A stretch of DNA of 64,000 bases from Acanthococcus lagerstroemiae (GCA_031841125.1 CM063109.1:70252914-70316913), one strand, 5' to 3'; counted from the stretch's first letter, positions 48,127 to 61,099 are shown. Made by a program: numbers and translations. The notes: generated by a model from the sequence alone, not told the origin.

Positions 48127-49233
48127 GAGCATCTTTCAAAATTACAGCAAACACCTCCCGACTCGAAAAACCACTTCACGATTGGAGAAACTCCTCACGA
48201 CAGCTTCATGTAAATACGAGAAGTATACAGTGATAACACCAGAGAGTGTTGGTGAAACAACATAACGAAGGCAGTTACGAGGAAATGAAGACTAAATCAA
48301 CACGGAAATAGAAATGCGAAAGACCATCGAAAATAAAAATATACGAAAAAATGTCCGAAGGAAAAGTAGAGGATGTATTCCTATTCATTTTTTAGGAAGT
48401 CGAGCAAAACGAAACGAAGACGGAGGTATATTGCATAAAAAGGGAGGAAATTGCATCCCACTGTAAGTGCCTGATTTCTGCTTCAGCACTTTTCCGTTCT
48501 CAGTTTTTTACATTCTAAATATTTTCCATACACGGGGAAAAGAACTTTCTTCCGTAGTGAACTACGAGTACTTGTACCAACTTATTCAGTCACTTTGTCC
48601 ACAATGAGCACTGTACACTGGCGGGTTAGTTCTGCTCACTTTAAAAAAGCACACCCGATCCCGAAAAAACTAACGGTCATCTACTTTGACCAAATCGAAG
48701 GTGATTCTTGATTCTAATGAGGTCCGACAGGAAGACCATTTTTTTTTTTTTGTAGCGCGAAATAAGTGTGTCAATTCCCTTTTCACAAACATTTGGAAAT
48801 CGCTGACACTATTTTCCTCATTTTTTTATTTCTTTCTTTTTATTTCTTTCTTTTGACTTTGACGAAAAAATTTGCCGGGCCACGAGATAGATACAAGAAA
48901 TGGAATACGGAAAGTATGGAAAGTGAAGACGAGTATCTTTATGTCATATACTACTACCGTACATAGAAAATGGAAAATGACGATGAATGGTAGCATTTCA
49001 TATTTTCTTCTCTAAGCTTCCTACCACCTTGTTAGCATCATATTTCTGCACTGTTTAGTTCAAGTCACTGCAGAGGAAAGGTACACATTTTTGTTTTATT
49101 ATACTTCGAGAAAACGTAAAACGTACTCGACATTTTCCGATTAATGTCTATTTGCTACCGAAGGCCACACACGTATCATATTTGGTCACATCACGTCCGG
49201 TTATGGGTAACAACAAACTATTTTAACAACAAC

Positions 49234-49254
49234 AAAAAAAAAAAAAAAAAAAAA
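49234..49254. repeat. Poly-A tract
   Basis: Twenty-one consecutive A residues, read directly. It could be the tail of a retroposed sequence, but nothing recognisable lies 5' of it. Confidence 0.9.
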
Positions 49255-50932
49255 CATCGAAAACTGAGGCTTTGTTAGGGGCAACTGATTATAAGATCAA
49301 AACAAATCTGCCAATTGGGCCTGAACCAATGTCAAAATCGGTTTGTATCCTTACCTACTGGGATGGTAACACTAATTATGGGATTCATATCTCGAAGGAA
49401 GCTTAAGTTATGCGACCTGTTGCCTAGCCATGATTGCAGGAAATTCAAGACTAAGGCTGAGAAAACATAAATAATAATAATAATGCATCTTTGTTTAGTG
49501 TCCATTTCGGAGTGTGAGTGAACTTGGTAATATTACATGTGTACTTGTGTAGGGTGTGCCAATTCACTTTTTCTTCTTCTATATTCCAGAGCACTTTCGC
49601 CTTACACATGGAATCTTTGGTTTAATAATCCAACAGCTCCTTCAAGGGTATGTTCGGGTACTAAGTTCGAACATTGTGTTGATTTATTAATTTGCTCATG
49701 TTGCAGAGCGTCAAATTTGAGGAACTCAATTTTTTGATAAATTACTAAATCCATGCATGGTCCAATAGTTTTTTTTATCAGAAATTCACTTTTTTGCCTC
49801 GTCTCACATTTTTTTTCACTGGTACACTGGTATAGACTGAAGATTTCAATTTAATATTTTCTGTGAGAATAAACCAAGTAATGACGTATGACTCAGTAAC
49901 TTGCCGAACATCTGAGTTCCTTGTATTAAAGAGTTCTCATAAATAACTGTTGATATTAAGATGCTCCAAAAATAACGTAAATTAGTAAAATACAACATAA
50001 AGCAGTAATCTAAATTTCTTTTCAAAAAAAAAAAAAAGTATATGACCAGAATATGACCGAGTATTGAGCAACTTATCAAAAGATTGAGGTCTTGAACTTT
50101 GATTCTCCTCAGGGTGAGCGAACTGAGAAACTAAGCCGAAATTCGAGCTCAATGTCACGAAGTACCCTTAAGGAGGTATCCGGACTAATAAATTAAAAAT
50201 TCGTTATTTTTGTACATTTTTATTTTTAGACTTTGCCTTAAATTTCCTGGAATCACGGCTAGAAAATTCGCTCACCTAGGCTTTCGGGTAACGAACATCA
50301 AGAGACAGTGTTGTCATTCTAATAATCGCGAATCCGTTCTCGCACATCTTTTATATTTCACATTCTAATACAGATGGGCCTGTAGTCTTTTGACGCACCC
50401 TGTATTCCCACCTAATTGATAATTTTATCTTTTATCGCATTAAATATGGCTAAATAACACTTGATATTGGTTCCAATTACCCCTCTATCTGGAAGATACA
50501 ACCTCCTGAAAAACCTGATCAATAATTGGCATTTTACCTTATCTATTTAACGTTATTGGAGAATCTCAAATTTTAGAAAATAAGAACAGCTACAAACAAG
50601 AGAACTCGAAGTTTAATATAATTACGACGGCAGAGATCGGGAAAAATAAAAAGACGAAAGAAGGACTACTACTGTAGACAGTACTGCACTGTTAACTGAG
50701 TAATAAAATTCAAATATTTCCGAAGCAGTCACACAAATCAGAATAATAAAATCAAAAGAAGAAAACTGAATTGAACTACACGTGGCACAGGTTATATGTC
50801 GTTTATGATGCATCTCTGTCTGAAATTTATGAGCATGAAAAGACGGTGGAAAAATAAAACTGAACAACTCTCGGAATTCAACTCGATCTTCACTCATATT
50901 ATTGCACACATACATATAACAATTGTGAATTT

Positions 50933-50953
50933 ACACACACACACACACACACA
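50933..50953. repeat. (AC)n microsatellite
   Basis: Ten AC units, read directly. Confidence 0.9.
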
Positions 50954-53499
50954 ACAACCGAAAAGGAAAATTGGAAGAAACAAAGTTTTTTCACACTGTA
51001 TCAAAAAATATTCCGAATCGCTTTTGTACCCTCTAGATGTCACGAATTTGTACTTCTATTATCCTCGAAAGTCGATTCTTCCTGCAAATAGAATTCCCTT
51101 TAATAAAAATTTATTGCATATCATTTGTCTGTCGATGTTAACAGTGATTTTTCCTGTTCACAGTCGTGTTTGCATTCTCTCGAACAAACATGTGCGAAAA
51201 GCATTTCCGAGCTAATGAAAATTTCAAGCTCAATATAGTGGGTTGATTTTTTTTCTTATCAAATGTTGTTTAGTTTTTGCCGGATCATTCTGAACCCCCG
51301 TTCAACACGTGGATTAAATATTTATTTCAGCAAAGTTTTTTATTGTACGTACTTTCCGTTTTATATATATATACGGCGAGTAAATTAAAACTTCCAACCC
51401 ATCAAGCTCGCGGTGGAACGAACGACGGCCTTTGCCATCTTTTACCTTGTTTTTCCCGACTGTAAAAATTATCATCGAACATACTTCCGCAGTTTCGTTT
51501 GTTTTCTCGACAAACATTCCCCGTTAAATTTAAATTTTTCGGCGCCGACGAGTAAACGTTAAAATTCTTTCAATTTGCGAGAAGCGGAGCAGTTAAAAAC
51601 ACAGCAAAAAAGTCGTTTCGAATTCCGAAAATTCTGGGTTAACCTCCCCGCTATCCCGTCTACTATCGCCAATCGGTTAAATTGCGAAATTTTCGTCGGC
51701 TTTAAATTAGGGTAAGTCAAAATTTCCGCCACAGTGCCAAAAAAATATGTCTAGCAATACGCGAGTGAATACGCATTTATCCACACGAAGTCGTTAAGTA
51801 CAGCGGAATGCTAGTTTTATTTCTTTCTTTTTTTCTCTCGCTCATCTCACCTGTTTTTGTTTCTAATTATTACCAAATTCGCGATTCATTTAATAAATTA
51901 AGTTGATATGTCCGCTTTAATCCTCTCCGTTATGTTTCATAGCGTGTCGTAATGTCGCTAAAATTTCAATTTTCGTGTGTGTTTTTGTTTTTTTTTACTT
52001 TTGAATAAATTTCTCATCTCGAGTGCGCGAATTTCAAAACAGTTCCTTGTAGCAACGGTTTAACTTCAGCATATTTCAACCACGGGCTCGTTTTCATTTT
52101 TGGCAGCCTCTAAATCGATACCGTCTGGCTCGAATAAGTATCCAGCTCCGCAGGTATACGTACACATTCTTCACTGGAAAATTAAGCAGATACATCGTGA
52201 AAGGTGACTCGCCATTTTTCACCGCGGGTTACCTACACCACCGATTGATCTTCTTCGCTCTTCACTCGCGAAATTTCAATACCAAGAAGAGATTTCGACG
52301 GCAGTTTTGGCAACGGCGAACGTTAGAAATTAGACGACACCATGAAACCTATATGAAGACTCTGCATTTTTGCGAAACAGCCTTCATCATAAATGCACAA
52401 GTACAATCGATCTACATATAAGGAGAAATGTTACAGCAGAGTACAAAGGGAAATTACGCTGTGAAAACGGTAAAAACGGATTTAAGGGTGCACCCACGGG
52501 ACCCCCCTCCCAACAGAGAGCCGCACCACATGGAAAAAAAATTGAAAAATAAATAAAAGCACCAAGTTGTTTGCCGATCGGTTACCCATGTGCACGAAAA
52601 ATATCGAAATTGAAGGCATACCTCCTTGTAGAAAATTACCAATTTTAAAAAAGTTCTGGGACCCAAGAATCCTAAATCTAGCTTACGAAGTGCATATTAA
52701 CCTTCTCCGTTCTCAGGCTCGAAAAAGTGTGAGAAAAAGTTGCAAGTACATTTTCGTTTACTTTTTTTTTCTGTAATTTAAGCCAGAAGTGCGCCATGGT
52801 TTTCAGCACACACAAACTGTAGAAAGGACGCGACGCGGGGTAGACGAGGATCCCCAAGTGACAGTATTTAGTTTCCCTTTGGGTGAATAAAGTTCCTCGC
52901 TTGCAAAAGGGGGGATCGAATGCATCACCAATTTTTAAATCTCGAATAAAAAAGGTATAGAACCAAGTATCGAAGAAGAAGTTTTGAATAAAGCATCTAA
53001 TCAAAGAAAAAAAGCGCAATTTACAACATAATATGCAAAATAGGATAAGAACAGCTGCAAAATTCACTTTACAAATCTGAGAATCCTAACAGTACGCTTC
53101 CTATACATTTTTACTCCATTGCCATCTTTGCTTACCAAAACTACCTCTAAATTGAACTCCCTATGCACGGATACAATACGTGAACTAAAAACATTCAGAT
53201 CATAAACTTTCGACTCTTAATCTTAAAAAGAAATATAGATTACACAGGGAAACATATGTAATCAAATACCCAGAAACTTGAAATAAATATAAAAGGCTTT
53301 AAAATACATAAAATTTTAAAGAATAGTTCAAATTCCTTACAAACAGATTCAAGTACAACCGCCCAGGGCTCTGCCACTGGTCCAATAACACGACGCTCTT
53401 CCACCATCACTACTCTGTACGAAATTAGGATCCTCAATTTCCCCTCCCTTCCCTCTCCCTTCCCACTGGAAAACTTCGCCCTAATGCCATTGCGTTGTG

Positions 53500-53830
53500 T
53501 TTATGTGTCTCATTCTTTAAAAAATGGAAAAATGTGTTTAGTGAAAGGTCTTTTCATTCAGGAAATGGAAGTGATAATTTTCTCCTATTTTCTCTCTCTC
53601 GAAAAGAAAAAAGGTTATTTAGGAAGGATAAAGAAGAGACTGTTTTCTGTTTTTTCTGCGATAAGTTACTTATTCTTCAAGAAATGGATCAATTAATTCC
53701 TTTCAGAAGAGAAAGGCAACCATTTTTTTTTCTTTTTCTTTTTTTCAAAGAATGAAACGTTTTTATCCTCCAAGACATTTCTCTTATTTTTCCTCTAGGA
53801 GAGCAATAAGTTTCTTGTTCATTTTCTAAG
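53500..53830. repeat. Degenerate AAAAAGG/CCTTTT-rich repeat
   Basis: Alternating purine runs (gaaaaaatgg, gaaaagaaaaaagg) and pyrimidine runs (ttctccta, tttcctctagg) recur every 30-60 bp. A similar field occupies 63000-63560. Short frames inside are by-products. Confidence 0.4.
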
Positions 53831-55640
53831 TTTGATAATTTATCCTATCGGAATCTGTACGAGCACTAAAATTCAAATAATCATTTCAAATTATCTACAC
53901 CGACTCAATTTGAAAAATTCAACTACCTATTCATATCAGTTTCTTTTGAGCGATTGATTTCCAAAAAGTGTTAGATTCGGTTTAAGGTTTCATTAGAACA
54001 TCATCAATCTAAATTTTTCATTCGATGAGAGCACAGTTTTGGAAGTTAAACAAATGTTCTAAAGTTAGAAATCGAAATTTTGAATTCAGCGACACAATAA
54101 GCCCCTAATCTGGTACTTTATACGATTTTACGAACGAGAAAAAATTTTCTACCCAAAAAAGAAACTAAACACTGGCACTTGAAGATCCTCGTCCGACTTC
54201 ACATTCAGAAAAGGTTAGGGAAGGTGGTTATCTTTTTACACCCTACATTTTACATCCAAGATGATAACAGCAAATTCGTTTGCGGTTAAAAATCGAGTAC
54301 TTCGAAATTTTCGAAAACGTTTTCAGACGACATCAGAGACAAATGAAATGAGCTACAAGTGATTATTTGGCGAGACTGCTTAATTCGTATCCTGTTTAGC
54401 TAGACGTTTCTTCGATGTCCGCTCGCATCTGTCTTCGATACTTTTTCGATAGCTGAACTTTGCACAGACGTTCATTTATTGTCAGTCCGTCTATCGGCCG
54501 TGGCCAGTTTGAAATTTCATTGTATTCAACCACTTTTGGGCTATTTTATAATAGCCGCGGACGTAAAAGTGTACTGGACGAATCATGTCTTTATGGGCAC
54601 ATAAAGGCATCAGCCATTTGCACTAGATAAAATAATTTTTTTTTCAATTTTTATGAATACGGGGCAGAGCATTGTTCCACTGAGTGAAAAAATAAGCACC
54701 TAAAAATTTTAGTTCGTTTGAATTTTTTTTTTTTTTAATTCTGATAAGTCCGTGGGTTCTTGTTCCATTCGGTAGAAGATAAGTCCCTAAAAATTTTAGC
54801 TCGATTAATTGATACTGACAGGTGACACCTTGTCCTTCTTTTCTTATATAAAAATATGTTAGGCTCTGACATAAAAAATTTCTCGACCCTCAAGGGGGTG
54901 AGGGAAGCATAAAGTTACGCAAAAATAGTCGTTCTTTTTGTAAAATGCAATACGTTGGACGTAGTGAGATCCTGAGTTCTCAGTAAGAACAAATCGTCCA
55001 CACAAACATACACAGTTATGCTATGCATTTTCCGATCTACGAGTTACTGGAATATAACGCGTATTGAAGACTTGAGTTCTCATAACGTCATTACTTATAT
55101 TCCGAGAAAAAGATCGCGCAGAAAATCAGATGTAACACTTCACCTGTCGTACATTAGTACAGTAAATTTCGCTTATTAGAATCTCGCTGAGTGGCATCGC
55201 TACTGATAAGCAATAAATTCAAAAATCTCAATATACATACCTCCTATCTTTAAAACATTTTGAATTACTGCTTGTGAATCTCAAAATATTATAGGTGAAA
55301 ACACGATTTCTTCATATGATATTTCCTCATCAACTATTAAAATGAATGACGGATTTGAATGAAGATGAATTACTAGTGATCAGTTCTCCTTTTTCATTCA
55401 CAGTCTTTCAGAACTTTCAACGCGTGATCTGGCCTACGCGATATCTTTTGTAACCTAACAGAATTTTCCGTATTTAACCCCTCCCCTCTCCGTCTGCCAC
55501 AAAATATGCTTTCGCGCCGGATCTGGAAAGAATTTCAGAAGTACATATATGTCCAAATGGAGTCGTGACGAACAAACTGATACAATTTTACAATAGTGGA
55601 AGAAAATGAACAACGATCTTCTCCTTCTTCTTCATTCCAG
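53831..55640. other. Non-coding stretch
   Basis: One GAATTCAGCGACA core lies at 54082-54094, and the 87-bp duplication is listed separately. No gene recognised. Confidence 0.4.
54656..54870 (+). repeat. 87-bp direct duplication
   Basis: TTGTTCCACTGAG..AAAAATTTTAGTTCG (from 54673) recurs as TTGTTCCATTCGG..AAAAATTTTAGCTCG (from 54760). The lead-in TACGGGGCAGAGCATTGTTC also occurs at about 63050 as TACGGGGCAATACATTGTTC, so the family is dispersed. Confidence 0.6.
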
Positions 55641-55788
55641 AGTATGTCGCAAAATGTTTGTAATACCCACAAGTAGTAGGTCTTCAGGCGAACGAAATTG
55701 TAGCAATGCAGGAGACATGGAAGAAGACCGGAGGAATGATCTTCTTTCACAATATTTCGACAAATTATTGAGCATTCTTCTCCATTAG
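55641..55788 (+). CDS. Candidate 3'-terminal coding exon (unidentified)
   Basis: A strong acceptor (pyrimidine tract, then TTCATTCCAG, ending at 55640) leads into 49 open codons: VCRKMFVIPTSSRSSGERNC and then SNAGDMEEDRRNDLLSQY, to TAG at 55786-55788. An AATAAA signal lies 67 bp further on at 55855-55860. The composition (charged, Ser-rich) is protein-like and the order acceptor-stop-polyA fits a last exon. I recognise no family and no upstream exon, and a pyrimidine tract with AG arises easily by chance. Confidence 0.2.
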
Positions 55789-58433
55789 ATGAAATTATCG
55801 CAAGATTTATTTCTTAAAACAAAAGTTATAAATAATGAGGTATTATTTTGAGTGAATAAAATCACTACGCATACAGAAAGATTTTTTAAATACGAGTAAT
55901 TGTTAACTGTCGTATGATACTTCTTTCTAAATTTTCCTATTTTGATCCATCTACAGAATGCCTCGTTTATCTCACTATAAACATCTCATTTTTCTATGAT
56001 AGTTATTTTGGTCTTCTACATAAGATATGAATTTAAGCTTTCTATCTGATGTATTCCCTGAGGAGAAAAGAATTTAACCTGAAGTTTGAAAAATATTTTC
56101 ATAGTTCACTACTATTCGTAATTTTGCTTTAAGTGGTGAGAGTCAAAATATCATACACGTACTTTATGCGTATTGCTGTCTCACCCTGAACAGAATGGCA
56201 CATCTTCATTGAATCACAAATGCCGATGAACTTGTGGTAGGAACATAAACCGCCCCACTTCAACACTTGCGCATTTATAGTTGTCTACTTTCACCCTTGA
56301 AAGGGAAATAAATATAGTGTTTTCACGGACCTACTCTTTTAAGAAATTTATGAACTGACATAACCAATTGGCAGAGTCCAAAACCTGAGGCCGCCGTATA
56401 ATTTAGACGCGTAATTTTATAAACTAATATTCATGTTTTATAATAACTGTTAGATACTGGCAATAAGAGTATTTAGATATATTTAGTATTCTCTCATTAG
56501 GTATAGACGCTATTATGTAAAACTGTGGTATAGTGTATGATAAATTACCACCTGTAAACAACTGAACATGAAAACTGAAGCACCACACTATCTGGTGACA
56601 ACAGAAAAGTTTTGGTCCTTAACGTGTTTTAGTTCTGAAGTTAAAAACAAGTGCGACAACGGTGTGAACGAATGCATATCGGTGAAGGTAAGCGATTGTT
56701 AGGCTACATTAACCATGTTCAGTTCCAAAATAAACGACATGCGATGGTCCTGTTGCATATTTATGAATCCTATAAACCTGGACTTGACTGGTTTTAGTTC
56801 AAAAAAATGTGTACGTCACACGAGGCTATGTAGCAGACCACAGCAAATTCGCATTTCTTGATCTCCCCACACGATTCTGATATCACCACACGATCTGGCA
56901 TGCTCGGAAACGTACAATTCCCCCGAAACCCTGATTCGTCTATTTTGGACTTGACTGGTTTATATTGTGCGTTCTGCTACAGTTAGTTATCTCGATCCTC
57001 ATAAAAGTATTCTTTTGTCTGTTTGTTTGTTCGAGGTAGACGATGAACCGTAAGAATTGATGGTTTGTACTTTCTGATTGAGTTTACTCGTATATTATGA
57101 ATTGAGAAGGTTTTATGCCTTAAAAAAATCCGTACTCTAATTAGGGGGTCACAAAATTTTGACCCTCTGGACCCAATCTTTTTTGACTTACACGTTTTCG
57201 GAACCGTTTTACATTAAACTTCTTCATATTCTGCTGAATTGTAACTGCCTCCCTTCATAAACTATTAGGAGACGGAAATTTGAAATTTCCAAAACGAACT
57301 CAAAATGCCTTTTTATTACATTTAAATCTAATTTAACGCAACCATAATATACTTATATTGTTTCGTACTCATTTAGGTACCAGACGGCATATTTTCTCCC
57401 CGTATCATCGCCAGAAGCACAGAAATTTTAGCTTGTGGAAAGTACGTTCAGCTTTTTTTCTGAAAAAGTTCTACAGAAAAATGCAATTTTGAAGAATTAA
57501 TCCAACTAAGAGTACAAGACAAAGTCACATGGGCGGACTTTTACCGACTTTTCGAAGAAAAGGGAGGTATTTATTTCTCTTTATCGGGACACGAAACAAG
57601 ACACCAAAAACAAGTCCTCTATATCACCCTCGTTAAACCAAATTCAGCCGACTCTAAACAAGCTTAAGTACTGTACTCCCACTTTAAGTAGGTTCGAGCT
57701 GACATTATTCGATTAATGTGAACGGCCGTTCATCGGCTGTTCGTCGTATACAAGCCTCATCTTTTTTTGTGCGACTCGGTCCCAAGAGATGCGTTCGAAA
57801 ACATCATTTGAAAGCAGATAGCAGTTTCAACAACGACGTTTTCCGGCTTACTTCAAATCAAATTACAAATTAGGATAGACTGTCAACTGACCCATAAACA
57901 AGTCCGCATTGCATCGTATTTTTTGAAACGTTACCACGCGAAGAGTTTGTTTCAACAATTTCACAACCCGATTGGAATAAGGAGTGTACCGACAGAAATA
58001 GACTTCCCCTACAAGATTAAAAATTGGCTTCAGCTAGTAAATCAGCGGTCCTCGATTGGAAAATTTGAGAAGGTGAAAACTTTGTCATCTCATTCGGTTT
58101 GCTTGTTGAGAGCGGAACATATTACCAGTTAATAAATTAAAGAGTCGCTCGCGAGTAAAGTTGCTGCAGATGTATTACGCCCTCCGGTCCTTGATCTCAT
58201 ATTGTTACCTTTAGACAAGGTCTCCTGTGTAATTTCAAAGTTAAATTAGGTTATTTCAACACGCGTCCAGTTCTGATCTTCTACGAACCAGTTCGTGCTA
58301 CTCAAACTCGAGGTTGTGGTTGATTCGCAACTCAGCATCCACTCTGTGTAGTAGTTTATAGTGATCTTTAGAGGTTCGCGACTATAGTACAAAGGCACAG
58401 CAGTCCACGGAGCATAAACTCGCAATGACTTAC
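55789..58433. other. Non-coding stretch, possible intron of the 58.4-kb gene
   Basis: GGACTTGACTGGTTT occurs at about 56780 and again at 56947. The rest shows no recognisable gene. If the exon at 58434-58509 is real, this lies in its first intron on the minus strand. Confidence 0.35.
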
Positions 58434-58509
58434 CGGCTTCCTCGGCGAATACTTCACTTTCGATGCTGTTCACGACCGAGAGGAGTACAACGCAGACGAG
58501 CCAATTCAT
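58434..58509 (-). CDS. First coding exon of a secreted or membrane protein (candidate)
   Basis: The minus strand carries an ATG at 58509-58507 in good context (A at -3 and -4). It is followed by MNWLVCVVLLSVVNSIES and EVFAEEA, a textbook signal peptide: short N-region, a hydrophobic core of about 11 residues, and small or polar residues at the cleavage site. After 25 codons plus one base comes GCCG|GTAAGT, a near-perfect donor, giving a phase-1 intron. Phase-1 introns after the signal peptide are common in genes for extracellular proteins. The reading stays open beyond the donor to 58246 and upstream to an earlier ATG at 58578, but I prefer the internal Met because the signal peptide starts there. 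CpG is retained upstream (58540-59110), and a TATATGAG sequence near 59090 could mark a promoter. The protein family is unknown and further exons would lie to the left. Confidence 0.4.
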
Positions 58510-59524
58510 TTTCAAATCCTTATGAATCAACTCGCGAATCCATTCACAAATTAACGGGTCTGCCAATTCCCCGAGCATTTAACAGTTCACATTTTTTACA
58601 TGGCCGACGTCGCGCGAGAGATTACCACCGGGGTATTGTTAATGACAGGGTAATTAATTATAGCATTCGAAAAAAAAAAAAACTGAAAAAATTCGATAGG
58701 TCGCCGTAATTTACACTAATCCGAGTAATTTGTTAACCGTGTAAACGAACGAAATTAACTTAAAAAAAAAATTAATTTAAAAAAAGGAAGAAAGAAATAA
58801 ATAAAGAGGGAAAAAATTAACAACACCCCGAACACGAAATTTTTTACGTGATGAACTAAACACGCGCGCGAATTTTATAACGAATTCGATACAGAACCAC
58901 CACAAACAAAGGGCGAATTACTAACTGAAATTGCAGTAAATGCATAGCCGGCGCGAAAACTCGTTAATTTTCCACGCTGTACGAGGCGGCGTTTTCCAGC
59001 GAACAAGTCCGACCTTAGCCGACACCCGACAGTAGCACCGGCTTTTCCAGGGAAAAAAAAAGTAGCAGGAGGCGACGCGGCGCGAGCTTCTCATATACGC
59101 GCCGTATACATGATAAGAATCTACATACGATTAAAATTTTTCGCCGTATCAAAAAACCAATTTCTTTTCCAACATATCCCACAAGATGAATTGTACTATT
59201 AAAAACGAGAACCCATATACAGCAACGGTGAAAAATGCTCAACTATTTTACAGTTATCTGGCTTTTCAACTTTTTACGACTTATATGTATACCTTTTGGC
59301 GTGAACGGGGCACGCAACATGTATGTGCCAGACAGTTAGGGCGAGCAGAAAATATCCTCATAAAAAATACTTCCAAGATTACCGAAAATACTATTTAATT
59401 TTAGCAGGAAGCTACTTTATTAAGTAGGTAGTTTTACAAAAATGAACTACTCATTTTCAATAGATGCTTCAATAGTCAATCACTACGAAATATCAATAGT
59501 GAATTATTACTAGCTTTTATGTTA
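58510..59524. other. CpG-richer upstream region and spacer
   Basis: From 58540 to 59110 CpG is more frequent than in the surrounding sequence, as expected of an unmethylated promoter or 5' UTR for the minus-strand exon. The CGTATATGAGAAG string (minus strand near 59090) is a possible TATA box. No gene is recognised between 59110 and 59524. Confidence 0.3.
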
Positions 59525-59819
59525 GCACAAGGTGATTGTTAAATAAGGAAACCGGCTTCGAGCTGTATAGCCTCATGGCTGCACCGTAACCCGAAGATAG
59601 CTCACGGTGCAGCCATGAAGCCATGCAGCTCGAAGCCGGTTTCCTTATTCAACTAGTGGTGGGCATTATCGATACATTTATACATGGATGTTTTCGATAC
59701 TTCGGAAATTGTGTATCGATGCATCGATACACCATCTTTTTGAAAAATACGAGTATATCGATGTATCGAGCGATGCATCGATACATCGCCCACCACTATA
59801 TTCAACAACCACCCTGTAG
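59525..59819. mobile_element. Foldback MITE, TA target duplication, split by a hAT-like MITE
   Basis: Without the nested insertion this element is about 142 bp and almost a complete hairpin. The left arm GCACAAGGTGATTGTTAAAT, continuing AAGGAAACCGGCTTCGAGCT, is mirrored at the right end, which reads CTACAGGGTGGTTGTTGAAT, then AAGGAAACCGGCTTCGAGCT on the other strand. The pairing continues inward (TCATGGCTGCACCGT) to a loop of about 16 nt near 59597. TA flanks both outer ends (59523-59524 and 59820-59821), suggesting a Tc1/mariner-type transposase. The right arm is interrupted at 59646-59806 by the 145-bp element listed next. A short related sequence (CTGCACCGTAACCC) recurs at 60240. Confidence 0.8.
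59654..59798. mobile_element. 145-bp hAT-like MITE nested in the foldback element
   Basis: The ends are inverted TAGTGGTGGGC (11 bp, perfect). The 8-mer TATTCAAC is duplicated exactly on either side (59646-59653 and 59799-59806). The interior is made of TATCGATA/ATCGATGCATCGATA-type short palindromes on both halves, probably binding sites for the transposase. No coding potential. Its insertion into one arm dates it as younger than the foldback host. Confidence 0.9.
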
Positions 59820-61099
59820 TAACTTTAGTAGTCAACAACAGAACATTAATAGCACCTCAATGGGTCTCTACTACACAGTAGTAAAGTATTGAAAGTTTGT
59901 CGGGAACTACTAGCGTTTAGTGATAGCTTTAGTAGACATCTAGAGAACATTAGCAGCATGTCGATAGGCTCAAATATGTAGTTCGTTAGTGTCGATGCCG
60001 AGAAAGAGAGGAATTAGAAAATTTGAAAACACGCATGCAGCTAGGGGTACGTAGAATTTCCCTGTACGAAAATATTAAGTCGAGATAGTTTGAATATTTA
60101 TGATAGTTGATACGCGCTAAATTTGCCATAACTATATATTTACAGAGGACGGGCGGATGGATAGCTGGACGGACACTGCTTAGGCGAGGTACCCATAACA
60201 AAGTTGAAAATCACGATTGAGTACGGGCACAAAACACGACTGCACCGTAACCCAAAAATATAACATAGCAAAGCATTAAAGCGATCTTATTCTCTGGCCC
60301 AGTATCCGACTAGCACCAACATACCATGGGGTCTATACCAAGCCGGCACGAATGCCTATAGGTACCCTGATAGTGCCGGCCCTGAAGCTGTGCTGCAAGT
60401 TCAGTATGCTGTCCGGAGACTCGACCGAATGCTCACAGCCGGATCCACATTATCGCCTGGGTAGGGTAACGTCTGCCCTGCATAGTGGAGAGCCTGGAGC
60501 GTCAGCTACGCCCTCGCCGGTGAGAAAGTATAGCGAGCAAGCGTAAATATAAAAGTAGTTTAAAAAGCCATATCAAAATAGCAAAACTCACTCCAAACTG
60601 GCGTTTCTCACCAACACCATAAATAATTCGACAACAATACCAAAATACAGATTACGCACGAGTCAATCGCCACTAACAGGCTTTTACCACAGTCATTCGC
60701 TAAATGCCACGAGGCACGAGCTCGCAAATGCAAGGACCTTGGCACAAGGGATGCGTTTCTCGCCCTCCAGCAGGTTCTCCAGGCGAACCAGTCATGCTTA
60801 CAAGCGGGTGAAAGCGGAGGAAAATGAAGCGACAAGCGCGTAAAATTTGACTTTATACGGGGTGTATTTATTTAGACAGAAATTTACCCTTACAGGAACG
60901 ATTGCTTCATCAGTAGTAAGCTATTGCTATAATGGTTCAGTATGTAGGGTGTTTCACACTTTTAACTCCACCCCCTAATATTTTCTTTCATTGCGAAATC
61001 AAATTGAATTAGGGTGAACGGTCATCTTCAAGAACTAACGTGTAAAAAAATTTCCCCTCCCTCCTACGGGGAAACTTTGGAATTTTAAACAGGACAACA
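59820..61099. other. Spacer with a GC-richer unidentified patch
   Basis: At 60340-60850 the sequence is clearly GC-richer and coding-like in pieces, for example GPEAVLQVQYAVRRLDRML near 60378 and LGTRDAFLALQQVLQANQS near 60739. The frames are broken by stops and change repeatedly. It is probably a decayed mobile-element ORF, but I cannot name it. Confidence 0.3.

Larger units (their letters stand above)
48127..53499. other. Long non-coding stretch
   Basis: Contains a poly-A tract (49234-49254), an (ATA)n-like end near 49470, an (AC)n microsatellite and a possible mariner-type end (CGCACCCTGTA near 50390). A CpG-richer part at 51400-52350 has no clear exon. No gene recognised. Confidence 0.4.

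Noticed and set aside
49537..49737. Small exon between a TTCCAG acceptor and an AGG|GTATGT donor
   Set aside because: The sites are good but the enclosed piece is under 60 bp and shows no protein-like feature beyond chance.
50376..50402. CGCACCCTGTA as a MITE end
   Set aside because: No inverted partner nearby.
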